DNA of 64,000 nt from an uncultured Roseicyclus sp. (GCA_947500415.1 CANMRT010000004.1:372001-436000), one strand, 5' to 3'. Shown: positions 26,932 to 35,023, counted from the first letter of the stretch. The notes: generated from the sequence alone by a model not told the origin. Program-made: numbers and translations.

Positions 26932-27057
26932 ATGAGCAAGCTGTATGAACTGATTGAGAAGGCGGAGCTTACGATTTCCGCACGACAAGTCCACGCCAAG
27001 GGCATCGCGGTGTTCCTTTTGGTGGCCGCCATGCTTTTGGTCGTGGTTTTCGGCTAG
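26932..27057 (+). CDS. 41-residue single-pass membrane peptide
   Basis: Too short for the ORF track. ATG 26932 is preceded by GGAGTAGAGG. The product begins MSKLYELIEKAELTISARQVH, a charged amphipathic part, and ends with an uninterrupted hydrophobic run GIAVFLLVAAMLLVVVFG, a good transmembrane helix at the very C-terminus. It is divergent from the XRE-type gene across 155 bases. I know no family; it could be a regulator of a membrane complex, a toxin-like peptide, or an adapter. The ribosome site and hydrophobicity pattern argue that it is real. Confidence 0.6.
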   Translation: MSKLYELIEKAELTISARQVHAKGIAVFLLVAAMLLVVVFG

Positions 27058-27176
27058 GTTTACCTTGCCGTGTCCGGGAATGCGTTCAAGGTAGAGCTGC
27101 TATCGCAGGCAACTAAATCCGGCCGTTGTTTACTGTGTTCTAATTTGGCGCACTTCCACGGCCTAACCCCTCACCC

Positions 27177-28064
27177 TCACCCACACACCCCACCAACCCC
27201 CTCCGCCAGCATCTCCCACACCGCCGCGACGCGCGGCTGATGCCGCAGCCGGTTATGCGCCGTCAGCCACACGGGCAGGCTCGGCAATTCCAACTCCGGC
27301 ATCACCTGCACCACGTCCGGTGATCGCTCGGCCACCACCCCCTGCCCGATGCCAATGCCGCACCCGGCGAGCACGAACTGCCAATAGGCCACCTGATCAT
27401 CGGTCGTCACCGTGAACCAGTTGCGCGTCACCAGCATCCCCATCTCGCGCATGGCCCTGATGATCCGATCATCGCGGTCATAGCCGACCATGCCGAAATC
27501 GCGCAGGTCGTCCACCGATGTCGGCATCCCGTGCGCCTCAACAAACGAACGGCTCGCATAAAGCCCCAAGGGCAAATCCCCCAGATGCCGTGTGACGGTA
27601 TCCAGTTGCGTGGGCCGATACATGCGCAGCGCGATGTCGGCCTCGTGGAACAGCAGGTTCTCGGTCGAATCCGTGGCCACCACGTCCAGCCGGATGCTCG
27701 GATACTCCGCCCTAATATCCGCCAAAATCGGCGGCAGGATATGCGTCGTCACAAAGACGGATGCTGTGACCCGCACCCGCCCCTCCAGCCCCGGCTGCTC
27801 CCCCGCCACCTTCAGCGAGGCACGCCGTAACGCATCGCGGATGTCCCGCGCCTCGGCGATCAGGCTTTCGCAGAACTCGCTGGGGGTGAAGCCGGTCTCA
27901 TCCCGCCAAAACAGGTAGTCCCCTGCAACCTCTTCGGCGGCGCGGATCAGGCGGCTGATGGTGGGCTGGCTGGTGCCCAGAACCTTCGCCGCCCCGGTCA
28001 TGGTGCCCTCTTCCGCCACCGCCAAAATGGCGCGCAGCATGGGCCAGTCAAAATCATGTGCCAT
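27177..28064 (-). CDS. LysR-family transcriptional regulator
   Basis: 295 residues. N-terminal HTH: DWPMLRAILAVAEEGTMTGAAKVLGTSQPTISRLIRAAEEVAG, then the effector domain (RVRVTASVFVTTHILPPILADIRAEYPSIRLDVVATDSTENLL). Divergent from an NAD(P)-binding epimerase-like gene with two ATTCA-N4-TGAAT palindromes between them, one covering its own start codon. This suggests autorepression and control of the neighbour. Confidence 0.9.
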   Translation of the reverse strand: MAHDFDWPMLRAILAVAEEGTMTGAAKVLGTSQPTISRLIRAAEEVAGDYLFWRDETGFTPSEFCESLIAEARDIRDALRRASLKVAGEQPGLEGRVRVTASVFVTTHILPPILADIRAEYPSIRLDVVATDSTENLLFHEADIALRMYRPTQLDTVTRHLGDLPLGLYASRSFVEAHGMPTSVDDLRDFGMVGYDRDDRIIRAMREMGMLVTRNWFTVTTDDQVAYWQFVLAGCGIGIGQGVVAERSPDVVQVMPELELPSLPVWLTAHNRLRHQPRVAAVWEMLAEGVGGVCG

Positions 28065-28076
28065 TCAAAAATGAAT
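28063..28076. promoter_or_regulatory. Palindromic operator 1 of the LysR/epimerase region
   Basis: ATTCAAAAATGAAT: 5-base arms ATTCA/TGAAT around AAAA. It overlaps the ATG of the LysR gene (28064-28062). Its centre is 42 bases, four helical turns, from the second copy. Confidence 0.65.
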
Positions 28077-28104
28077 AGCGAACCTCAGGATTCAGTCAAT
28101 TGCT

Positions 28105-28118
28105 ATTCATGGATGAAT
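28105..28118. promoter_or_regulatory. Palindromic operator 2 of the LysR/epimerase region
   Basis: ATTCATGGATGAAT: the same ATTCA-N4-TGAAT arms, extended to 6 bases. It lies about 42 bases upstream of the epimerase start. An extra ATTCA half-site occurs at 28090-28094 between the two palindromes. Confidence 0.65.
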
Positions 28119-28159
28119 GATCAACGTGATACAGGAGACCTCAACCGATGGAGAACCCC

Positions 28160-29065
28160 ATGCCCAAAACCGCCCTCATCCTCGGCGCCACCGGCCGTTT
28201 TGGCCGCCACATGGCAGTCGCCCTGAACCGCCACGGCTGGACCGTCCGGAGCTTCAACCGCGCAAAGGACGACCTCGTCCAAGCCGCTCAGGGCGCGGAC
28301 CTGATCGTAAACGCCTGGAACCCGCCCTATTCCAAATGGGCCAACACGGTTCCGGGCCTCACCAAGCAGGTGATCGAAGCCGCCAAATCCTCCGGCGCCG
28401 CCGTCATGATCCCCGGAAACGTCTACGTCTTCGGCGAGGACATACCCGCGATCATCGGCCCCGACACCCCCCACCGCGCCACGAACCATCTCGGCCAAAT
28501 CCGGCGTCAGCTGGAAGATGCATACCGCGAGGCAGGCGTGAAAACCGTGATCCTGCGGGCAGGCGATTACATCGACACAGAAGCCTCTGGCAACTGGTTC
28601 GACCAGATCATCGCCGCCAAAATCGCCAAGGGAAAGCTCAGCTACCCCGGCCCCCTCGACCAGATGCACTGTTGGGCCTACCTGCCCGACCTCGCCGAAG
28701 CCGGCGCGCAGCTGGCCGGAAAGTTGGACGATTTACCTACGTTCAGCGATTTCATGTTTGAAGGTTACAATATGACCGGCGCGGACCTCGCCAAAGCCGT
28801 AGAGAAAGCAACGGGCAAAACGATCAAAGCGAAACAGATGTCATGGTTTCCGATCCAACTGGCGCGCCCCTTCTGGGCAGAGGCCAAACACTTGATCGAA
28901 ATGCGCTACCTTTGGCGACTTCCACATCAAGCAGATGGCTCGGCTTTGGCGAAGGTCTTGCCTGACTTTCCCCAAACGTCGCTGACGGATGCATTGCGAA
29001 CCGCCTGCGCACCGATGCTTCAGAATGCGATGTCCACCCAAACCAGCCGGTGGTCAGAAGCCTGA
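28160..29065 (+). CDS. NAD(P)-binding epimerase/dehydratase-like protein
   Basis: Short-chain extended Rossmann protein of 301 residues. The coenzyme motif GATGRFGRHMAVAL starts near residue 8; conserved strands follow (ADLIVNAWNPPYSKW, GAAVMIPGNVYVFGE). ATG 28160 (MPKTALILGATG) has GGAG 6 bases in front; the track ATG at 28148 is also possible. The substrate is unknown. Likely controlled by the divergent LysR. Its 3' end overlaps the opposing phosphatase/nuclease gene by 46 bases. Confidence 0.82.
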   Translation: MPKTALILGATGRFGRHMAVALNRHGWTVRSFNRAKDDLVQAAQGADLIVNAWNPPYSKWANTVPGLTKQVIEAAKSSGAAVMIPGNVYVFGEDIPAIIGPDTPHRATNHLGQIRRQLEDAYREAGVKTVILRAGDYIDTEASGNWFDQIIAAKIAKGKLSYPGPLDQMHCWAYLPDLAEAGAQLAGKLDDLPTFSDFMFEGYNMTGADLAKAVEKATGKTIKAKQMSWFPIQLARPFWAEAKHLIEMRYLWRLPHQADGSALAKVLPDFPQTSLTDALRTACAPMLQNAMSTQTSRWSEA

Positions 29066-30033
29066 ACGACTGCTTCCGCCAGTGGCCCATCCTCAGGCCA
29101 GATTACTGCACTGCCTATCACCTCCAGCTCGGCGGCGGGCAGGATGTAGTCGACCCGCAAATCCCCCGGCGTCGGATCCTCCCAATCGGCAGTGGCACGT
29201 CCAAAGGCGCTTTCAGGAGTAGGGTCTTGCAGCGCGGGCAGCGACAGAAGCGCATGAAGCGCCTCGCGCCGCCCTTCCCCGCGCAGTGGGTCGAGGTTCA
29301 AAGTGCCGACATATGCAAAATGCTCTGCCTCGAAGGCCTCGCCGTCCGGGCTCCAACCCTCAAGATAAAGCTCCCAGAACCGCAACTCATCAGCATTGCG
29401 CAGGCCGTTACGATCCTCAGGCCCGTCAAAAACCGGAGCGGAAGCGTGGGAGGTGAGGATGTGAAACGAGCTCTCAGGCAGCAGGATTTCAACATCCCAA
29501 GCCGCAACCGAATGCAGCCGCAATATCGGCAACGCTGCCTCTGGCGTCACGCCTGCGGCGCTGTTGTCCGGTAAATCCTGCCACAGAAGCTCCGAGAAAT
29601 TCCGGACCTCCCCGATGGGATATCGCGACAGAAGGGCCATGCCGCCTGCGCCACTAAAGCGTCCGTAGCCATGAGCATCGCGAGCCCTATCCGTGCGGCC
29701 ATCGCCATCGAGGTCAAAGCCCGTCGGCCAGCCGGAGTTGGGACGCAGGCTGACATAGTGAGGGTAGGTCAACCCACGCTCATCCAGTGCATCAGCGAGG
29801 GCTGAAATCGTCGCGCCACCGGCATTGTAGTCGACGTCCTGCAACACGATGATGTCCGCATTTGCGGCCAGAATGACCTCAACCGTCGCAGCGGGAATTT
29901 CATCAAGCCGAAGGATGTCGCGCAGGATCACACCGGGGCCACGGCCTGAAAGCTCAGTGTGGAAAGTGGCCAGACGTAAGGTATCTGCCGCGGCCGCAAC
30001 ACTCCCGACGACAAGCGCAAAACATGCGATCAG
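29020..30033 (-). CDS. Secreted endonuclease/exonuclease/phosphatase-family protein, unusual start
   Basis: EEP-fold hydrolase of about 337 residues. The mature part starts ADTLRLATFHTELSGRGPG after a signal-like stretch (IACFALVVGSVAAA). Further motifs are NADIIVLQDVDYNAGG, FHILTSHASAPVFDG and the C-terminal active-site SDHRLVWVD. No ATG, GTG or TTG exists in frame after the end of the upstream gene; the nearest candidate is CTG at 30033, overlapping that gene's TGA as CTGA. The next in-frame ATG, at 30165, would lie deep inside the upstream gene. The start is therefore uncertain; the protein itself looks real. Probably periplasmic or extracellular. Confidence 0.7.
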   Translation of the reverse strand: MIACFALVVGSVAAAADTLRLATFHTELSGRGPGVILRDILRLDEIPAATVEVILAANADIIVLQDVDYNAGGATISALADALDERGLTYPHYVSLRPNSGWPTGFDLDGDGRTDRARDAHGYGRFSGAGGMALLSRYPIGEVRNFSELLWQDLPDNSAAGVTPEAALPILRLHSVAAWDVEILLPESSFHILTSHASAPVFDGPEDRNGLRNADELRFWELYLEGWSPDGEAFEAEHFAYVGTLNLDPLRGEGRREALHALLSLPALQDPTPESAFGRATADWEDPTPGDLRVDYILPAAELEVIGSAVIWPEDGPLAEAVVQASDHRLVWVDIAF

Positions 30034-30908
30034 GAGGGAACGGCAGCACCCGGTGCGTCGGTTTCGACGCTGGCGACCAGGCGCGAGCGACGGGCACGGA
30101 TCATCCGCGCAATCCGCAACATGGCCAGCCCGCGCATCACGAGGCTGAGGGGAAGGAACATCCATATCGTCACCGCCCATACCATCGTCTGTGTCGACCC
30201 CAGCACAGGCACCTGCATCTGATTGGCCGCCATGACGGCAACCACCGGGATGATGAATGGACTGCAAATTCCAAAGATAACGTTAACGCGGGCGTCGCGG
30301 ACCAACCTTTTGATAACGTCTCCACCGGCAGTTGGGTCAAACGTGGGTAGATTTACCCAGACGTTGAAGGCCGTACCACGGTTGGGCCAGTTCCCCGTGC
30401 GCAGCAGTGCCGAGAACAAAAACAGCGACAGGATAGTGATCAGCACGGCAAAGCCAGCCATCGCCTGAACCTGCGTAGCGATGATGGGGTCAACACCTTC
30501 GGGGAGGTGATCCAGCACAAGGCGAAGCGGGCTGAACGTGAAATCCAAAGCGCGACCAACAAGGAACCCAAGCGCGGTGATGACAACGGACAGGGTCGAG
30601 CCTTCGCGTTCTGCACCCATGATGACGGACAGACCAAACAGCATCAGGAACAGCGCGATCACACGAATGCGGTTGAATGGGGGGGCGTCGCGAAACTCGA
30701 TCAGGCCGGGAAACTTGGCGCCGTATTCAAAGGCAGTCACAAGCGCGAAGGCCAATGCAACCAGTGTGATGACTTGCGCGCTTTCCGCCGTTGCGCCCGG
30801 CGCAAGCAGGGACGGCGTCAGAATGACGACGACGATCATTATCGCCCGCACAATTGCGCCGACCAATCTGGTGAACACCGTTACTACCTCAATCTGATGT
30901 CGGTTCAT
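30030..30908 (-). CDS. Integral membrane protein of unknown function
   Basis: 292 residues from ATG 30908 (MNRHQIEVVTVF); the track ORF from 30998 has an extra polar N-terminus without a ribosome site. Six or so hydrophobic segments, for example LVGAIVRAIMIVVVILTPSLLAP, VIALFLMLFGLSVIMGAE, VQAMAGFAVLITILSLFLFSALL and GICSPFIIPVVAVMAANQM. A basic stretch (MIRARRSRL) follows the last helix. No family recognised. The stop overlaps the likely CTG start of the EEP hydrolase, so the two are probably a translationally coupled pair. Confidence 0.72.
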   Translation of the reverse strand: MNRHQIEVVTVFTRLVGAIVRAIMIVVVILTPSLLAPGATAESAQVITLVALAFALVTAFEYGAKFPGLIEFRDAPPFNRIRVIALFLMLFGLSVIMGAEREGSTLSVVITALGFLVGRALDFTFSPLRLVLDHLPEGVDPIIATQVQAMAGFAVLITILSLFLFSALLRTGNWPNRGTAFNVWVNLPTFDPTAGGDVIKRLVRDARVNVIFGICSPFIIPVVAVMAANQMQVPVLGSTQTMVWAVTIWMFLPLSLVMRGLAMLRIARMIRARRSRLVASVETDAPGAAVPS

Positions 30909-31042
30909 GCCGACACCTTGTTCTGCCTTTTGGCCCGCTTCGTGTTGGGATCCGTCCAATTTCATGTGAATTGGTAAGGATGCCCCTATTGCAGGCACGA
31001 TTTTGACACATTTGTGCCCAATTTGCCCCGGTCCCGCAACTG

Positions 31043-31075
31043 AAACGGCGCGCCTCTGGCTGAGACGCGCCGGTT
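31043..31075 (-). terminator. Hairpin terminator downstream of leuD
   Basis: Read on the minus strand: CGGCGCG ... CGCGCCG, a 7-base GC stem extended by TCT/AGA with one bulge, then TTTCAG. It would end the leuD transcript. The U-tract is short, so efficiency is uncertain. Confidence 0.55.
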
Positions 31076-31130
31076 AAGCTGCTGACCTGTCACAGTTTTG
31101 CATCACCGCACAAAGGTGCGGCGTAGCGGT

Positions 31131-31736
31131 TCAGACCCAGGGACGCGCCTGTTCGGCCTGTGCCTCAAACGCTTCGATGGAGGCGGATTTTTCGAGCGTC
31201 AGGCCAATGTCATCAAGACCATTGAGCAGGCAATGTTTGCGAAACGCATCAACTTCAAAGTTGATTTCGCCGCCATCGGGGCCGGTGATCGTTTGGCTCT
31301 CAAGATCAACGGTAACGACGGCATTCGCGCCGCGCTCCGCGTCGTCCATCAACATATCGACCTGCTCCTGCGGCAGAACGATGGGAAGGATGCCGTTCTT
31401 GAAGCAGTTGTTGTAAAAAATGTCGGCAAAGCTGGTAGAGATCACGCAGCGGATGCCGAAATCCAACAAGGCCCAAGGCGCATGTTCGCGGGAGGAGCCG
31501 CAACCAAAGTTGTCGCCGGCGACAAGGATCTGAGCCTCACGATACGCGGGTTTGTTCAGCACGAAATCCGGGATCTCGTTGCCGTCATCGTCAAAGCGCA
31601 TCTCATCAAAGAGGTTCACCCCAAGGCCCGAGCGTTTGATCGTCTTCAGGAACTGCTTCGGGATGATCATGTCGGTGTCGACATTGATCAGGGGCATGGG
31701 CGCTGCAATGCCTGTGAGTTTGGTGAACTTTTCCAT
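31131..31736 (-). CDS. leuD: 3-isopropylmalate dehydratase small subunit
   Basis: Small swivel-domain subunit partnering LeuC. 201 residues, normal for LeuD. Motifs: [26 protein letters not shown] at the N-terminus and [28 protein letters not shown] in the middle. It is preceded by a DUF4198 gene on the same strand (56-base gap) and not by leuC, which lies 17 kb away. Confidence 0.96.
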   Translation of the reverse strand: MEKFTKLTGIAAPMPLINVDTDMIIPKQFLKTIKRSGLGVNLFDEMRFDDDGNEIPDFVLNKPAYREAQILVAGDNFGCGSSREHAPWALLDFGIRCVISTSFADIFYNNCFKNGILPIVLPQEQVDMLMDDAERGANAVVTVDLESQTITGPDGGEINFEVDAFRKHCLLNGLDDIGLTLEKSASIEAFEAQAEQARPWV

Positions 31737-31792
31737 GGGCCTCTCCTTGCCGTCGTGGCGTGGCTTACCGCCTTGGCCAGCGGGTCACAAGA

Positions 31793-32602
31793 TCACTCAG
31801 GGGTGGCGAAGGTCATGTTTGCCCAATGGGTCGCCCAAATCGCGCCGTTGTCGGAGGTTTCGGGGTCCAATTCTTCAAGGAACACCGCATCGGCCATATA
31901 GTTCATACCCGGTTCAACCGGCAGAGTTACGACGCCCTCGGCATTTGTGCGGTGAAGCGTGATCTCAACTTCGCCGTCTGCGTTTTCGGCGAAGAGTTCC
32001 ACCTGATAGTCGGGCTGCAACGCGCCGTCATAATAGAGCTGCATCTCGATGCCGCCCGTGGTGTCATCGGTATAGGGGTTGGTGAGAGAGACAAGCTCAG
32101 CCCGCAGCCCGAACTGACGATCCGTGCCGGCACCTTCGCCGATGGACACCATGGATTTTGCATAGCGGATGTAGTTTTCGCTCACGTCTTCCAGGCTCAG
32201 CCCGCGGTCTTCGTGCATCGCCGTGACGTCGCCCAGGTCCTTATGCTCGGCGAAACCCAAGAAGCGCTCCCACTCGGACCAGACGATATTGAGCGTGTTG
32301 GATTGGTAGATGATGATCGACAGGCCCTCGGGCACACCTTCCATGTTCAGTGCGGGAATATCCCCCAGTCGCCCGTTCACGTTGGACCCACCGGTTCCGG
32401 CGATAACGGCGAAAGCCTCAAAGGATTGCGGAAGGAAACTGCTCGGCGCACCAACGAAATCCTCACCCACGCGGATGTCAGCCACCAAAGCATCGCCTGC
32501 GTCGATCATGAAATCGACGGGATCGATCCAAAACTCATGGGCCATGCCCTTGCCTGTGAGTGTCAGTAAAGTAAGTGTCGCGGCAGCGAGTACGGGTTTC
32601 AT
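31793..32602 (-). CDS. Periplasmic DUF4198-type protein, possible metal uptake role
   Basis: 269 residues with a signal peptide (MKPVLAAATLTLLTLTGKGMA). The mature protein starts HEFWIDPVDFMIDAGDALVADIRVGEDF, the signature of the DUF4198 family, often found beside nickel/cobalt transporters. A late segment, EITLHRTNAEGVVTLPVEPGMNYM, is typical of the carboxypeptidase-regulatory-like beta fold. It is divergent from a HupE/UreJ-type permease with only 15 bases between the starts. A metal-binding or delivery role is inferred from family and context. Confidence 0.8.
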   Translation of the reverse strand: MKPVLAAATLTLLTLTGKGMAHEFWIDPVDFMIDAGDALVADIRVGEDFVGAPSSFLPQSFEAFAVIAGTGGSNVNGRLGDIPALNMEGVPEGLSIIIYQSNTLNIVWSEWERFLGFAEHKDLGDVTAMHEDRGLSLEDVSENYIRYAKSMVSIGEGAGTDRQFGLRAELVSLTNPYTDDTTGGIEMQLYYDGALQPDYQVELFAENADGEVEITLHRTNAEGVVTLPVEPGMNYMADAVFLEELDPETSDNGAIWATHWANMTFATPE

Positions 32603-32617
32603 GAGAAGGTCCTTCCG
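32603..32617. promoter_or_regulatory. Shared palindrome carrying both divergent ribosome sites
   Basis: The whole intergenic space is GAGAAGGTCCTTCCG, with GAAGG-T-CCTTC as an inverted repeat. Read rightward, GAGAAGG serves the HupE-like gene; read leftward, GGAAGGACC serves the DUF4198 gene. Each promoter must then lie inside the opposite coding region. Confidence 0.7.
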
Positions 32618-33745
32618 ATGGATGGTTTAACGATGATGTGGCGTGCGCTGTTGTCAATCGCACTGTTGTTCACGTGTCTGCCAGCGACCGCGCATGAGAT
32701 ACGCCCGACGATCGCAGATATCGAGGTCGGCGAAGCGGAAGTGACCATGTCGCTGCGGGTGACGCTTGAGACGTTGATCGCCGGTATCGACCTGAGCGAG
32801 GTGGACGACACCAACGACGCGCCTGAGGCTGCGGTCTACGACAGGTTGCGCGCGCTTGATCCCGGTGCGCTTGAAGAAGCCTTGCGGGAAGCCTGGCCGC
32901 GGATCAGCGAAGGCTTCATTCTGGAGGTCGAAGAACAGCGGCTTTCGCCTGAGATCGAAACGGTGCAGATCCCGCCTGTAGGTGATGCAGAACTGCCGCG
33001 CGACAGCCTTCTGACCGTGACCGCCGATTTGCCCGACGGAGATGCCGGCGTTCAGATTGGCCTTGCCCCGCAATTCGGCACCTTCATCCCACGCCAGATC
33101 GGTGGCGGGGAGGATGCCTATGAGGGCTTCCTTGATGGTGGCGAACTCACGCCGGAACTGCCGCGCGCGGAGGTGCTGACCGAAGGCTGGCTTGACGTTT
33201 TCCTGCGCTACATCGGGGCGGGGTTTGAACATATCATTCCTCTGGGCCTCGACCACATCCTGTTCGTTCTGGGCCTCTTCTTCTTTGCCACGCAGCTGCG
33301 CCCACTTTTGTTTCAGATCACGGCGTTTACCGTGGCCCATACGATCACCTTGGCACTGGCCGCGACGGGTGTCGTCAGCATCCCCGCAAGCATCGTGGAG
33401 CCGATGATCGCCGCGACGATTGTCTTTGTCGGCATTGAGAACACGCTGGGTTGGGGCAGCACGCGGGGCAGGACGACATTGGTCTTCGCCTTCGGCCTTT
33501 TGCACGGCCTCGGTTTCGCAAGCGTTCTTGGCGACTACGGCATCGCGTCGGACCGGTTCGTTGTGGCCCTGATCGGGTTCAATATCGGCGTGGAGTTCGG
33601 GCAGATCGCAGTCGTGGCAATCGCCTTTGCGCTGGTCGGATGGTTCATGTCGAAGCCGTGGTACCGCAAAGCCATCGCGATCCCCGCATCCCTCGTGATT
33701 GCAGCGATCGGCGCCTATTGGGTGATTGAACGGACCCTTCTGTGA
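32618..33745 (+). CDS. HupE/UreJ-family permease
   Basis: 375 residues. A signal peptide (MMWRALLSIALLFTCLPATA), then HEIRPTIADIEVGEAEVTMSL and an extracytoplasmic domain of about 160 residues. The membrane part follows with the family signature FLRYIGAGFEHIIPLGLDHILFVLGLFFFA, FQITAFTVAHTITLALAA and GLLHGLGFASVLGDYG. Members move nickel or cobalt; the His-rich helices fit this. Co-oriented with an MFS gene by a GTGA overlap and divergent from DUF4198. Confidence 0.86.
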   Translation: MDGLTMMWRALLSIALLFTCLPATAHEIRPTIADIEVGEAEVTMSLRVTLETLIAGIDLSEVDDTNDAPEAAVYDRLRALDPGALEEALREAWPRISEGFILEVEEQRLSPEIETVQIPPVGDAELPRDSLLTVTADLPDGDAGVQIGLAPQFGTFIPRQIGGGEDAYEGFLDGGELTPELPRAEVLTEGWLDVFLRYIGAGFEHIIPLGLDHILFVLGLFFFATQLRPLLFQITAFTVAHTITLALAATGVVSIPASIVEPMIAATIVFVGIENTLGWGSTRGRTTLVFAFGLLHGLGFASVLGDYGIASDRFVVALIGFNIGVEFGQIAVVAIAFALVGWFMSKPWYRKAIAIPASLVIAAIGAYWVIERTLL

Positions 33746-34965
33746 GCTTTGTTCGGGAGAACGCCCGTTGGCTTGCAACCGGGCTTCTCCTGTCCCTCGG
33801 ATCCTCTTTCGGACAGACTTATTTCATTGCGCTTTTCGCGGGTGAAATCCGGGCGGCCTATGGGCTGACCGATGGGCAATGGGGCGGCATTTACACCGTC
33901 GCTACACTCTCTTCAGCCGTCCTGCTGATCGCCCTTGGGGGACGGGCAGATACGATGCGTTTGTCCCGACTGGCTTTAATAGTCGCTGTCGTTTTGGCGG
34001 TGGCTGCCGTGTTGATGGCGGTTGGCCAATCCGTCTGGTTGCTTGTGGTCACCGTGTTCCTTTTGCGGTTCTGCGGACAGGGTATGATGACCCACATGAA
34101 GGCTACCGCCATGGCGCGATGGTTTGTGGCGACGCGAGGCCGTGCGATGGCCATCACCAACCTTGGATATCCGGTGGGCGAGGCACTTTTGCCCCTGCTG
34201 GTCATCGGCGTCGTCGCGGCAATCGGATGGCGCGCGACGTGGGGGGTGACAGCCCTTGTTATCGTGGCCGTGTTGATCCCGTTGTTGATGGTGTTGCTGT
34301 CGCAAGACCGCGCGCCGAAGGGGTCCAATGGCGGGCAGGGTTCGCCGGGCCTTTACGGGCGGCACTGGACGCGTGCGGAGGTTCTTTCGCATCCGCTTTT
34401 CTACGCCTTCATCCCTTTCCTTTTGACACCCGGTTTCATCGGAACCGTGGTCTTTTTCCATGCCGTGCATGTGGCCGAAGTGAAGGGATGGGATTTGATC
34501 CAGCTGGGACCAAGCTATTCCTCCTACGCCATCGCAAGTGTGACGGTTGGGTTCCTGTCCGGGGCCCTGGCGGATCGGTTCGGCCCCACCCGCCTTTTGC
34601 CCTTCGCCTTGATCCCCATGGCGTTGGGCATGTTCCTGATCGGGCCCGCTGATACGCCGATGGAATGGGCGGCGGCGCTGGCGCTTGTTGGCGTGACGCA
34701 AGGCGTGGCGGCGACTTTGGGTGGCACGTTGATGCCGACGCTTTTTGGCACCAACCATCTGGGGTCGGTTCGTGCAATTGCGACGGCGATTATGGTGGTC
34801 TCTACCGCCATTGGTCCGGGGCTGACGGGGTGGGTGATCGATCTTGGCATCACCTATCCGGAACAGGGCATTGCGCAGGGGCTTTGGTGCCTGTTGATCA
34901 GTGCTGCGATGGTTCCGGTGATGCTTTGGGCCGGGCGTTTGCAAAAGCAAAAGGCGCCCGTTTGA
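33742..34965 (+). CDS. MFS transporter
   Basis: 407 residues, 12 predicted membrane segments, GTG start overlapping the HupE-like stop (GTGA). Features: LSLGSSFGQTYFIALFAGEIR, ALGGRADTMRLSRLALI between helices 2 and 3, and the second-half equivalent GFLSGALADRFGPTRLLPFA. The substrate is unknown; coupling to HupE suggests a metal- or metallophore-related role, but this is context only. The stop codon lies in the loop of a terminator. Confidence 0.86.
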   Translation: MSFVRENARWLATGLLLSLGSSFGQTYFIALFAGEIRAAYGLTDGQWGGIYTVATLSSAVLLIALGGRADTMRLSRLALIVAVVLAVAAVLMAVGQSVWLLVVTVFLLRFCGQGMMTHMKATAMARWFVATRGRAMAITNLGYPVGEALLPLLVIGVVAAIGWRATWGVTALVIVAVLIPLLMVLLSQDRAPKGSNGGQGSPGLYGRHWTRAEVLSHPLFYAFIPFLLTPGFIGTVVFFHAVHVAEVKGWDLIQLGPSYSSYAIASVTVGFLSGALADRFGPTRLLPFALIPMALGMFLIGPADTPMEWAAALALVGVTQGVAATLGGTLMPTLFGTNHLGSVRAIATAIMVVSTAIGPGLTGWVIDLGITYPEQGIAQGLWCLLISAAMVPVMLWAGRLQKQKAPV

Positions 34966-34975
34966 GGGCGCCTTT
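34950..34975 (+). terminator. Terminator enclosing the MFS stop codon
   Basis: AAAGGCGCCC-GTTTGA-GGGCGCCTTT: a perfect 10-base stem whose loop contains the TGA stop (34963-34965). The hairpin therefore encodes the last four residues. The tail on the 3' side is TTTCAGG, a modest U-tract. Confidence 0.7.
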
Positions 34976-35023
34976 CAGGTGTAGTGAATCTGTAGTTTTT
35001 TTGTAGTTATTCTGTAACTACAC

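Noticed and set aside
33976-34950. 324-residue minus-strand ORF
   Set aside because: Antisense of the MFS gene; Arg/His/Gln-rich without motifs.
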